Assembly (NCBI GenBank): GCA_032718475.1
Contig: JAUCBJ010008830.1
Span: 1-64,000, forward strand
Reading direction: 5' to 3'
Length of the DNA stretch: 64,000 nucleotides
From: Nemertoderma westbladi
Taxonomy: Eukaryota > Xenacoelomorpha > Nemertodermatida > Nemertodermatidae
Position 1 is the stretch's first letter. Every line of letters begins with the position of its first letter. This document shows positions 33,244 through 42,469 of this stretch, piece by piece. The position numbers were made by a program, and so were the translations under genes. A model generated the notes under the pieces. That model had not been told where the DNA came from, ran no database searches, and was given only the letters and a program-made list of their open reading frames with translations.

Positions 33244-33481
33244 CCTCTCCCTTATGACGAGGAGATTGCCAGCACCCCTCCGCCTCTGCCAACACACCAC
33301 AACCGGATTCTCCGTCATATATTGGCGCTTCGCCCGGTTCGGGACACCAGTCCACCATTGGACCACTGAAGAAACTAATCGAAAGTCAGGTCATCGCCTG
33401 GGGTGCGACCCTAGACAATGTTGACGATGTTGCAGAAATAAAAAGAAAAATTCTGAAAGTATCAGAAATACTATTATCTTA
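33244..33481 (+). pseudogene. Second copy of the coiled-coil gene's last exon
   Basis: Begins VPLPYDEEIASTPPP and, after frame changes in the Pro-rich part, ends with the helix KKLIESQVIAWGATL...EIKRKILKVSEILLS and a stop, homologous to 16859-17143. The two copies are on opposite strands 16 kb apart and differ at about a third of positions, so the duplication is old. It is joined directly to a LINE fragment without visible splice acceptor sequence. Confidence 0.65.
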
Positions 33482-33639
33482 ATAACTCAAATTATATTAC
33501 ACAGAAATGTACATGCATGTTGGATTGTAGGCCTAGTGTATTATGTTTGATTGCGAAAATGTGTAAAATTTTCTGCTCGCTTCATTCGCTCACATCACTA
33601 AATATATATAGGTGCACCCTCCACCCCGCTTATCTCGTA

Positions 33640-34072
33640 ACTTTCATTTTTATTTTAATTTTCTTGGGATTTCTCAACTCTAAATAACAGGCCATGACAA
33701 GGACCTACAGTCTAGCTTTCAAAATAATCGCACCATGGTAATCTGAAGTAATGGTATTGATATGGTACCTCTTCCTTCTGTAGTTGCCAATCCTACACCT
33801 TAAAGGTACAAAACTGTAAATCAAAACTCAAATTACATAAACAGCAAAACCTTCCTTTATTCATATCTCTGTAGTTTAAATCTGGGAAAGAGTTTTGAAT
33901 AACTTCAATAACTAAAATTGAAACAAAATATTAATTAAAACAAAATAACACTGATATATGCATGTATATATATACAGTATAACAATATATAGTTATTAAC
34001 ATCTTGCCAATTTTATAATAAAACTAGCTCATAGCTGCCTAGAATCTGGTTTTACTTGCCATTTTTAGGTAC
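33640..34072. repeat. Dispersed repeat R, uninterrupted copy
   Basis: From TTTTTATTTTAATTTTCTTG to TTTTTAGGTAC this matches 42470-42790 plus 44172-44263, which is the same repeat split by LINE copy D. Shared phrases include CTCAACTCTAAATAACAGGCC, ATGGTATTGATATGGTACC and CTAGCTCATAGCTGCCTAG. Confidence 0.85.
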
Positions 34073-34130
34073 AGATACAGATCTTATCGCCAATTTTATA
34101 TAAAAAGGATTGACTTGCAATTTTTTATAA

Positions 34131-34933
34131 ATCTTATTCCACAAACACGACCACAAATTTACCACGGATTGGGTTGTGGGCCTAAAAGAAATACAATATG
34201 TATCAACTTATAGGAATATTGAGCAAAGATCCGGAATTAAAATTGGTGAATACATGGAAGATGTGGATATACCATTCCACATTGCCCCGTATAATCTTAT
34301 TGAAATCGATCTTAATCATGGGCTGTATGCTTCCGTGAGTCAATTATAAATTATATTACCGTATATTTGAAAAAAAATTCCGTAGCACATCATGGTTTCT
34401 CCGATGTTAAGTTTAATTATCACAAGCACACATCGAAAATACATTTGCATTCTATGAAAGGACGCTATTTCCAATTCTACGGGGATTTAATAAATATATT
34501 TGGCTTATCGTCTTTAAAAAATAACATACTTGGTCTTGGCGCGTTTTGGTCAATACATTACAACCTAGAAGACAACTTACTAAGTTTAGGCTCTAGAAAT
34601 TCAGACAAAAATGGAATTGAATTTCCTGAACCCTGCGATATAACGAGGGATAGACATACAATGTTTATATATACAGATATAATTGAATCTTCCCACGTGG
34701 GGCATTCTATGGTTCCTCTTTTGCGGATAATTCCGTTAAAATGGCAACCATACTCATTTATAAGTCAAGAGTTCGAAAACACTCATTACAAACAGTTAAA
34801 AAATCAAAAATTTGTTAATACAATTAGTATAACGCTTCGTGATCATAAAGGAAAGCATATAGTGTTTCACGGTGGTAAAACAATTTTAGTTCTAGAACTA
34901 AAAAAAACAGTCGCAATTACAAAACTGGTATAA
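34131..34933 (+). pseudogene. Polinton/adintovirus capsid-like gene, paralogue 1 (5'-truncated, frameshifted)
   Basis: An open frame from 34131 without a start codon reads DWVVGLKEIQY, the GEWxVGL-type motif found near the N-terminus of a conserved Polinton-encoded protein, and stops at 34348. The C-terminal part continues in another frame (open from before 34322 to TAA 34931-34933). It contains MFIYTDIIESSHVGHS, VPLLRIIPL and a beta-rich end (SITLRDHKGK, VLELKK) typical of the same family. In Polintons this type of protein is taken to be a structural, probably minor-capsid or penton-like component; I am sure of the family resemblance and less sure of its virion role. The start may have been lost where repeat R abuts (34072). 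Its stop overlaps the start of the next gene (TAATG). Confidence 0.7.
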
Positions 34934-35739
34934 TGATGAATAGTTATTATGTTGTACTACCTTCAAACGCGAACCCAATAGAATTTCCACTTAATAATGC
35001 TAGCGATTTCCAAACAAATTTACAAATTCCTTTACCTATCGCTAGAGGGCAATGGTTAGTAGGTTTGACTAGTATAACCTACGTATCTAGTATTCGTCAT
35101 GATAATAGTAACATTTATATAAAGGCTATAAAAAATAAAAAAATGGATACAAGAGATGTCACTCTCCCAGAAGGGTCGTTCCTGACATTGGAAAGAATCA
35201 TTGAGTTCTTCAACAAAAGCATTATTAAAGCACAAATTAATATAGTTGATAATAGAGCGAGGTCAGGCGATACAACTATTCATTTCAAAGGGAAACAATG
35301 GGAAATATTCGTTAGCAAACGTTTGGGTGGTTACCTAGGATTAATAGAGCACGATATTGATAAATTAGGTTTCAAGTGCGTAAAAACCGACGTCGGAGAT
35401 TATAATTTGATTAGAATTAATCCGCGGAATAATAAGTACCAGTGCCATAAACATCCCGACGCAGTCGAGATACTAGACCCTAACATAAATATTCACCTTA
35501 ATTGTGTTGAATCTCAATTTGTGGACAATAACGAATATCGGCTGTTGCGCACCATACCATTAGAAGGGGAATACGGTGAAGTAATTACTAGGGAAGTCAA
35601 ACAGATATACTATAAAAAACGTAAAGTAACATCTAATTTACGCTATATATGGTCTAAATTGGTTGGGGATTCGGGTGATCTGTTGCGCTTTCATTATGGA
35701 AATTCAATATTGACGCTTCATTTTATACGAATTGACTGA
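34933..35739 (+). CDS. Polinton/adintovirus capsid-like gene, paralogue 2 (intact, 268 aa)
   Basis: ATG at 34933 overlaps the stop of the preceding gene; a second ATG follows at once. The N-terminus YYVVLPSNANPIEFPLNN then QWLVGLTSITYV is the hallmark N-terminal pattern of the Polinton family noted for the previous gene. The C-terminus (HLNCVESQFV, RLLRTIPL, SILTLHFIRID) aligns in layout with paralogue 1. It is a complete, uninterrupted reading frame next to broken ones. It is probably a virion structural protein with beta-sandwich folds, acting in particle assembly in the nucleus. There is no signal peptide or membrane helix. An alternative role as a non-capsid accessory protein cannot be excluded. 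Confidence 0.7.
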   Translation: MMNSYYVVLPSNANPIEFPLNNASDFQTNLQIPLPIARGQWLVGLTSITYVSSIRHDNSNIYIKAIKNKKMDTRDVTLPEGSFLTLERIIEFFNKSIIKAQINIVDNRARSGDTTIHFKGKQWEIFVSKRLGGYLGLIEHDIDKLGFKCVKTDVGDYNLIRINPRNNKYQCHKHPDAVEILDPNINIHLNCVESQFVDNNEYRLLRTIPLEGEYGEVITREVKQIYYKKRKVTSNLRYIWSKLVGDSGDLLRFHYGNSILTLHFIRID

Positions 35740-35858
35740 GATAGTCACAATTTAATCGATGTAAATTATCTATTATTAGTCACAATTTAATCGATGTAAA
35801 TTATTTATTATTTATTATTATCTGATTATCTGAAGTAATAGCGACTATATGGATAAAG

Positions 35859-36432
35859 CAGCCGCGGCCGTGATTATTACCCGACGCTGGAAAACCCAGG
35901 AATAATAGTAGATTTCCAATATTATACACATCATCCACAGATCGGCCAACACCCCGTTGCAACCATTTATTTTAAAGAGTTTGCGGCTTATAATACTACC
36001 ATCAAATCATTAGAAAACGTATGGTTTATTAATGGACCACCCGCAAAAATTTTAAGTTTAAATGAATACGATCGTCTCACACAACTCGCCAATATTACGC
36101 ATCACATTAATTTTGACTACGGATTTATGGACCAAAGCGCATTTAAAATGTACATACAGGAATGGTTACAAGAAAAAAAACGGTTGGGGTTTCAAATATT
36201 AATACGAGGAATACCGAAATTATTTATTTTAAAAAATGAATTTAATGTGAATGGAACACTTCTAGAAACGTATGGCATAAACGAAAAATATGTCGATTAT
36301 GTCACCAAATGCCTTTTCCATGATTATACGGCAATAACAAATTGTGCCTACCATTCTGATAAAGAGTCTTGTTTTAATTACTGTTCTATGAAACTCGCAG
36401 TTGGTTATGGGAAATGGTTGTCATCAAATTAA
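35859..36432 (+). CDS. Conserved-looking Polinton accessory protein, start unclear
   Basis: The frame is open from 35859. The first ATG in frame is at 36127 (101 codons), but clearly protein-like sequence precedes it (GIIVDFQYY, ATIYFKEFAAY), so the true product is about 190 aa. Its start has probably been lost or shifted from the ATG at 35850, which is in another frame. The C-terminal part has Cys and His residues spaced like a metal site (C-L-F-H, NCAYHSDKESCFNYC) followed by a GKWL end. Polinton-type elements commonly carry a protein with this IIVD...C..H layout; its function is not known to me. The opening VD strand could suggest an RNase H-like fold, but that is speculation. Confidence 0.5.
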
Positions 36433-36554
36433 TGTGTATATATTTATTAATTATATTGTATTATTATGTGGTACATATATTATTTGTTGATTACACGTAT
36501 ACGTATGTAGTAAAGAATTATTATTATACGTTTTAATAAATACTCATAATAATA

Positions 36555-36893
36555 ATGTCAGATTCTAATTTGTTTAAATTATATAGCGCCCCGCAAATCC
36601 AACTGGGAAGTGGGAATTATAGCGATATACCCGTTTTTTTTAAGGGTGGAAGCATTCTCCCCGGGTTTGGCCCATCTACTGGTGTATGGAATAATAAGAA
36701 TAATAAATTTGGCCGGCGATACACCCAAAATCGTCAGCGTGGGCGCGGAATATTAACAACTGGTCTCGGTATATTAGCGCGCAAGTTAGGGAGAAAGGTG
36801 CTAACTAAAGCACTCCCCAACGCAGCAAAAGTGGCGCGGAAATACATAATACCGGAAGGAAAACGTATTTTACGCAGTAAAGCAGATGATTAG
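36555..36893 (+). CDS. Basic core/pX-like virion protein (112 aa), possible 3' continuation
   Basis: ATG 36555 to TAG 36891. The N-terminal third has the GGSILPGFGPS segment. The rest is Gly/Arg-rich (RQRGRGILTTG), then a Lys/Arg-rich amphipathic stretch (ARKLGRKVLTKALP). This resembles the small basic pX/pVI-like proteins of adenoviruses and Polintons, which condense DNA or disturb membranes; the assignment rests on composition and on its place just before the capsid gene. The same frame stays protein-like beyond the TAG, through a second stop (TAA 36939-36941), into a very basic segment ending at 37080 (KSKKKRSGK, GRKRKKR). The original gene was therefore probably longer, about 175 codons. 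Confidence 0.55.
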   Translation: MSDSNLFKLYSAPQIQLGSGNYSDIPVFFKGGSILPGFGPSTGVWNNKNNKFGRRYTQNRQRGRGILTTGLGILARKLGRKVLTKALPNAAKVARKYIIPEGKRILRSKADD

Positions 36894-37092
36894 ATAAATA
36901 AAGTGGCCGCGCAGTTAGAATCTTATCCAAAGACACGCTAAATCGCCCAACGGGTATACAATGAATTTACAAACCCGAAAAGTAAAAAAAAGAGGAGCGG
37001 GAAACGGCGACACCCAAGTGTGGGTATGAACGTTGGGCGCAAACGTAAAAAGCGAAATAATAAATGTCGTGAGATTTTTATGTAACTTAACA

Positions 37093-38277
37093 ATGAGTAA
37101 ATTAGAATTATCATTATTCTCGAGTAAAACAAATCAGCGAGAATATACATCTTCACATTTTTTGGATATCTACCCGATTTCTACTCTTGACGCGAATGCC
37201 AGGCAAAAATATAAAATTACATAGGATGGTAATAGGGCTAATGACGATACAACCCTCCACCATCTCAATTACCCAGGTGGGTCTCTATTTGAAAATTGTT
37301 CGTTGTACCTAAATGAAAAGCTAGTTGAAACCTCGAATGGGTTCTATGCCTATAAGTCTACATTTCAGACATTACTGTTGACAGATGCTAATGAAAAAAG
37401 CAGTATTTTAAGAGCTGGCGGTTATGAGGATATAGATAATAATCTAGGCGGGGTACCTGTCGCTACTGGGAATGACGTTCGTGGGAATTATGTTAAATTC
37501 GTTGTGGCCCCAATTTTTTTAGACCTAACAAGCCAGGACAAATTATTGCCGCCGGGAATTAACATTTGACTTCGTATAGACCGAGTATCGAATAATTTTT
37601 TTTTGAAAGTTGAACCCCCCGCAGGATTGGTAAACCCAAGAGTTGAAATCAAGAATATTAATTTAAAAATAAAACGCCACAGGATTGATGCCGAGGTTAT
37701 GCGCGCGCATTTGTTGGGGTCACAAAAAAATGACTTTATTTATAACTTGTTAAAACAAGAAGTGAAAACCTTCACTATTGGTGGCGGACAGTCCAGTTAT
37801 ACAGAATCGAACATAATCCAAGGGAAATTACCTAAGTATATTTTGATTGGAATGCTTACCAACGCCAGCTTCAATGGGGAATTAAGCAGTAATCCGCTAC
37901 ATTTTAACCATTTCGGTTTAAATTATGCTGAACTAAACATCGACTCCCGTATTATACACGGGTATCCATATCGCCCTAACTTTCCGGAAAACAATTTTAT
38001 GTTGGAATTCGAAAGTTTAATGAACGTGTTCAAGAGCTTGAGCGGCGTATTTTGCTCGCTAACACCAGAACGGTTTCGTACCCAATTTCCTCTGATAGTA
38101 TTTGATCTTACCGCGGGAGGCGATCAAAGCCATGAGATTCAACCTAGTATACATACAAGTGGGCATTTGATTCTGAAATTTAGTAATGCACTAGTTAACA
38201 CTATTAACGTTATATTAATGGCAAGCTATGACGCTCTTCTATCTATTTCGGAAGCCAAGGAAATAATAACCGAATAA
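37093..38277 (+). pseudogene. Polinton/adintovirus major capsid protein-like gene with two in-frame stops
   Basis: One frame from ATG 37093 to TAA 38275-38277 (about 394 codons) is interrupted only by TAG 37222-37224 and TGA 37567-37569, with no frameshift. The layout matches the double-jelly-roll hexon-like capsid proteins of Polintons and adintoviruses: a GSLFENCSLYLNEKLV segment, YAYKSTFQTLL, the central linker KINLKIKRHRI-type strand after the second stop, the QGKLPKYILIGML strand, a FNHFGLNYAELNIDS segment and a Gly-rich end. Such proteins form the hexagonal capsomers of an icosahedral shell in the nucleus. Length is at the short end for the family. The stops argue for loss of function, unless they are recoded or assembly errors. 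Confidence 0.75.
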
Positions 38278-38376
38278 ATAAATATCTCGCATAGTACAAA
38301 GTAAGCGAAGCCGCACCGCACCGCCTGTGGAATTAGAAAAATTATCTTAAACTTTTAATGATACGCGCACGCTAAG

Positions 38377-38721
38377 ATGTTGGACTCTATACAATTAGCG
38401 AAATTCCCGATGGGGCCCGAATACATCGGTGTTTACGCAATCGACCAATTACACCTAATACACGCAAAAAAAAATAAGCATAAACAAAATTATTCATTTA
38501 TTATTAATAATCAACGTATAGGCCTACCTGGGCAAAACTGGTCTTGCGTACGCGTGGTTAACAGAATTGCTTATTATTTAGATTCGTTTGGTAAAGCCCC
38601 ACCACCGAAAATATCTTATTGGTTGTATAAATATCCCCAAAGGCATACTTGGAATCGTAAAATATTTCAAGCGCAGCAATCGACTCAGTGTGGTCTATTT
38701 TGTCTGTATTATTTAACCTAG
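38377..38721 (+). CDS. Adenain-type cysteine protease (Polinton PRO), catalytic His replaced
   Basis: A complete 114-codon ORF, short for the family. It shows GPEYIGVYAIDQL, then GQNWSCVRV where family members have an HW segment with the catalytic His, then YYLDSFG (Asp, residue 69), and finally QSTQCGLFCLYYL containing the nucleophilic Cys (residue 105) with Gln residues upstream. Adenain-like proteases (peptidase family C5) mature capsid proteins in adenoviruses, Polintons and adintoviruses. Residue 54 is Asn (codon AAC) in place of His, which should abolish normal catalysis. The gene follows the capsid gene by 99 bp on the same strand, the usual neighbourhood. Confidence 0.82.
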   Translation: MLDSIQLAKFPMGPEYIGVYAIDQLHLIHAKKNKHKQNYSFIINNQRIGLPGQNWSCVRVVNRIAYYLDSFGKAPPPKISYWLYKYPQRHTWNRKIFQAQQSTQCGLFCLYYLT

Positions 38722-39427
38722 GTGCCGAAAAATCCCGGAGCAATGAATATATTCACCTCTAATTTGCGGTACAATGATTTATTGTTATTACTGTGGACAC
38801 TTTCATTAATAAAATAATTTATTTATTTCGGTTATGGGTATATTCAATTGCGGTGTGTGAAAATATTATTAGCATTAATATTAATAATAAATATTTATTT
38901 CTTGGGTATATAGTAATAGCAATATTTTTAATAAATATATGGGACGTGGTAAGTGACGTGGGTGGGGTCTTCACGCGGCACTATTCGTTTTTAATTTTCA
39001 TCGTCAATCACAGAAACCTTGTGAGGTGAAGTCTTTTAACATGTGGGCGCCAGTAAAACCGGAATAATAATTGGACATAGCCATATTGGGGCCCAACTCT
39101 TTCCATTATATACCAAGCATCTGCCGCCCAACCTATGTGGTTAACACAAAGGCCAGAATCTCTATCCACGCTATGCGCATTAGACAATAATTAAACGCTC
39201 TAACGACAATCAAAGCTCTGGGTTCAATTTACTCGCATATGTGACCGGTTTCGCAAAAGAAATAAGCCATATATAGATACGCCGCGAAGCATAGAAAATT
39301 AGCCTTACCAAAGTAGTTAGTTCTGTTGTAGTTTGCTATATAACATTGGGAATAGCGATACCAGCATCACTTTATTATTTTAATTATTAAATTATAAATT
39401 ATATTATATTATTATTAAAATTTCAAT
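38722..39427. other. AT-rich, no supported gene
   Basis: ORF 38793-39029 (78 codons, hydrophobic) overlaps AT-rich repeats and is probably fortuitous, although a small membrane protein cannot be excluded. The right end of the viral block was not found; no terminal inverted repeat was detected by eye. Confidence 0.35.
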
Positions 39428-39709
39428 ATGGCTGAAGGCGGTGAACTTGGAAAACCAAAGTTGGTTGTAGAACCATTCGCGCATCATCCCTCAACATTTA
39501 AAAAATTTAACAGGATGAATCTAATCAGAGTTATGTGGGCACAAAGGGTGCGGGCGATGCACTCGCCGGATGTACACTGGCTGTATAAACATGAGGTTGT
39601 CCCGGCGCGCCCGGGGATCGTCTTGCTGATCGCCGGGGGGCGACAGATGTGCGTATGCCCGCCACGGATGATCGGTGAAATGCATACGCCACCTCCAACC
39701 GAAAATTAA
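39428..39709 (+). CDS. Small unrecognised ORF (93 aa), C-terminal motif repeated downstream
   Basis: ATG 39428, GC-richer than its surroundings, encoding a basic, Pro-rich protein with an RQMCVCPPRMIGEM tail. The DNA around that tail is repeated diverged at 39905-39950 (ORF 39784-39966 reads MYVCPPRIIDQT), so a second partial copy follows. No family recognised. Confidence 0.4.
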   Translation: MAEGGELGKPKLVVEPFAHHPSTFKKFNRMNLIRVMWAQRVRAMHSPDVHWLYKHEVVPARPGIVLLIAGGRQMCVCPPRMIGEMHTPPPTEN

Positions 39710-39799
39710 TGTAAGTAATAATTTCGACAATTAATATTAATTAATAATCATTAATAATCAACAAATTCAACAATAGTACCTACATGCTAAAGGCTTTGC

Positions 39800-40430
39800 T
39801 TACTTCGTGCTGCGCGAATGCTCAGGACATCGGGTTAGCGTGCTATAGCCAGATGCGTACCCCTGGAAGTCCAGATAGTTCTCTATACACGGGTGTGGTA
39901 CTCAATCAATGTATGTATGTATGCCCACCAAGAATAATCGATCAAACTCGCCCCACAACTCATTAATGGTACCCATATTCTAAGGCTTTGCTCGCTTCAT
40001 GGCTCGCCCTATTTTGTCATCAAATCACTGTGTAACCGAGTTATTAGCAATTAAAATTTATGTCGGCGCCGGACGGCGATTAGATAACTCTCCGATTCCA
40101 CCTATATGCTTTCACACACTTCATGGCTCACCCCTCCGCATATAAGTAGAATAATCATATTAAAAATTAATATTATAAATACTATAACTTTATACTCACT
40201 TTGCGGCTCGCCCCACAACTAGTTGCTTAGCAATAACTGTAGAATTGTAATATTGATGGCTGTCGTTAGTTGAATACAATAACCTTACTTCGATGCTATC
40301 ACTCACTTCATGGCTCGCCCCATAAGTCTGTGTTTATTTACCTTTTTTAGTTGTTGCATCATAACCTTACTTCGATGCTATCACTCACTTCATGGCTCAC
40401 CCCATAGGTAGAATAATCAAATTAAATTGA
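39800..40430. repeat. Irregular repeats of a CTCACTTCATGGCTCGCCCC-type motif
   Basis: Variants occur near 39795, 39983, 40110, 40195, 40297 and 40382; two of them (about 40280-40400) share a longer unit, ACCTTACTTCGATGCTATC plus the motif. A related phrase occurs at about 1355. Spacing is irregular. No coding capacity. Confidence 0.65.
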
Positions 40431-40636
40431 ATTAAATTCGCCCCATTTTTTCATCAAATCACGAAATCATGTTAAAGACTTTATAACAAACGTCTGCAAC
40501 CCACTTACTATATTGGGTTTTACCTATTGCGGTTCAAGGTCAAATGCCAACCGGTAGACACGAATTAATTAAATTACTTCCGTCTGCGGACTGGCCTTAT
40601 ACCACATATGTCACATATACACAGTAGTGACATATG

Positions 40637-41725
40637 TTACATATGCACAATTGTAACCATAGTAAGTGGGTGGGGTGACACAATGGTAATCATAGTAAGT
40701 AGGGGGGGCAAGAGCCGTTTGGCAAATTCTTTAACATGGTAGACTATGGCAGACGCTGTTTTATTTAAGTTGTTTATCATACTACTCATGTCTTTGCGTC
40801 GTTCCTTCCGGCATAGGCATCTTTCTATCGCTCCTCTGTCGGCTGAAGACATGTAACACGCCATCGGGTGCTCGAAATGTATGGTCTTTGAAGTGAGGCT
40901 TTGCTGATGGCTTCCTCCTTCATTATCGTAAAACATATAACCATTCTCCTGCAGAGATCGGCTAGTTGCGTCCCAATCGTCGAGTAAATCGTCGGTAGGG
41001 TTCCAAATTCTCCCTATGGACTTTTCATCGTCGAAACTATTACGTTTTCCGGTCCAATTGGTCGCAATATCGGTGTCGGTTTCAAATGTGCCGACTCCGA
41101 TCCATAATCGAATCGTTTTCGTTAAATATCCTCGCAAGATACAAGGTGCGATATCCGTCCCCGCGCGATCCACTTCCTTAAAGTCCGTAATATGTGGAGG
41201 TACGTTGCGTACGATTTTGTGAACTATCGTTCTATGCAACTCAACCACCTCTAACACATCACCAAAGGTAACCGATGGGAGGAAATCCAGGTTCAAAATT
41301 ATCTCTGGGTGTTCAACTATAGGAATCTTGTAAGTTGTCTCCTCTCGGGTTGGTATGCTAATAGGAAAGTTGGTTGGTTTCGCGACTGGTACTACCGCTT
41401 TAGTAGGATGGGGCTGAGGTTCTTGCGTCATCTCGACATGAGGTATCTGTAGTCTCTGCGACAAACGCTGAGCAAAGGCGATACTATCGAAGAGTTCGGG
41501 TGTCATCTCCTTAGGTTCGGTTTGATCGTGGGATATCCAGTAAAATGGTAGGCTCGCGAGCCTTCCGCCGAACTCCTCGATTTCACCTTTCTCGTACGCC
41601 TTGTACGCCCTATAGAGGCTCAAAGCTTCCCATTTCTCTTGTGTCGACTTATTAGACTCGCCCAGACTTTGGTGGTATGAACATCGTGCTAATATCGGCT
41701 CGGGGTTCTCCAAGTTCAAGCGCAT
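40637..41725 (-). CDS. Intact unrecognised 362-aa protein
   Basis: Uninterrupted from ATG 41725 to 40637. The N-terminal 90 residues are helical (EKWEALSLYRAYKAYEKGE), followed by a Pro/Thr-rich linker (residues about 105-135), a beta-rich central region (PEIILNLDFLPSVTF, LRGYLTKTIRLWIGVG), a Cys/His-bearing stretch (FEHPMACYMSS, RCLCRKERR) and a final basic helix. There is no signal peptide or transmembrane segment. The last ~12 residues come from a local TGGTAATCATAGTAAGT repeat (40657-40705), so the true C-terminus may have been altered. No retroelement or viral signature was recognised. A gag-like or viral origin is possible given the neighbourhood. Confidence 0.5.
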   Translation of the reverse strand: MRLNLENPEPILARCSYHQSLGESNKSTQEKWEALSLYRAYKAYEKGEIEEFGGRLASLPFYWISHDQTEPKEMTPELFDSIAFAQRLSQRLQIPHVEMTQEPQPHPTKAVVPVAKPTNFPISIPTREETTYKIPIVEHPEIILNLDFLPSVTFGDVLEVVELHRTIVHKIVRNVPPHITDFKEVDRAGTDIAPCILRGYLTKTIRLWIGVGTFETDTDIATNWTGKRNSFDDEKSIGRIWNPTDDLLDDWDATSRSLQENGYMFYDNEGGSHQQSLTSKTIHFEHPMACYMSSADRGAIERCLCRKERRKDMSSMINNLNKTASAIVYHVKEFAKRLLPPLLTMITIVSPHPLTMVTIVHM

Positions 41726-42059
41726 AGGAATCGCTCACGCATACATGCTCCACATTTGTAAAACAGTTTATAAATCGCCGTCATTTGTCTCTGGATCCGC
41801 TCCTCGAGTGCGTCTAAAATCATATAAGTTCTAAATGTTATGGTATCCCTAAAGTAAGCAAGGCATCTCTAATTTCTAAAATAGGAGTTATCTAACTCGC
41901 TAAAGCACTATAAATCCTATGTAATATGTAGACCAGAGAAACGTGTTATGTAATGGCTATATGTAATATAGCTGTATAGGTATATGTGTTATATAATGGC
42001 TATATGTAATGTCGTCTCGTTACCAATGTTATCTCGTAACTTTGTGTTGGAATATAAAA
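41726..42059. other. Non-coding; short TATATGTAAT tandem phrases
   Basis: ATAATGGCTATATGTAAT occurs twice (about 41950 and 41994). No gene. Confidence 0.4.
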
Positions 42060-42385
42060 AAGTCACTAATGTACACCATGTCCTGGAATAAAGTGTCGTT
42101 ATTAAAGTAAATTAAAAAAGTAAATTTTCTTCAGCCACTAGGCCAGGGATTACGCACAAAGTCTTACGACTTATTTCCAGTGCGGTCCCCCCAGAACTTT
42201 ACTCCCAAGAGGAAACTCTAGTACTCATTTAGCTACCACTTAAGGATGCAAGGCAGAGATACGCCCAGGCTGGTCCCTTTAAAGCATTTATGCCGAAACG
42301 AAAACTGCCCTGGCCCATGTGAGGATTGAACCCACGACCTACAGGAGATGTGAATTCAATGCAACCACTACACCAAGGTGGAACC
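42060..42385 (-). mobile_element. tRNA-derived SINE
   Basis: On the minus strand from 42385: an A box TGGTGTAGTGG (42365-42375 on the plus strand reads its complement) and, about 33 bp on, a B box GGTTCAATCC (42323-42332), the spacing of a tRNA-type RNA polymerase III promoter. The acceptor stem does not pair and the sequence continues through an unrelated body of about 250 bp, so it is a SINE rather than a tRNA gene. A related A-box fragment lies at 142-170. Confidence 0.65.
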
Positions 42386-42469
42386 TAAAAGGGTTATTGA
42401 AATGCCTGATTGAACCACCCTCCCAAAAAAAAAAAATTTTAAACCCCAAGTTTTCTTTTTATTTTCATT

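Noticed and set aside
36891..37224. Alternative genetic code using stop codons as sense
   Set aside because: TAG, TAA and TGA all appear as interruptions here, while neighbouring intact ORFs end normally; pseudogenisation is simpler.
42300..42385. Possible tRNA gene on the minus strand
   Set aside because: A and B boxes are good, but acceptor and anticodon stems do not pair and the sequence continues into a repeat body; called as a SINE.
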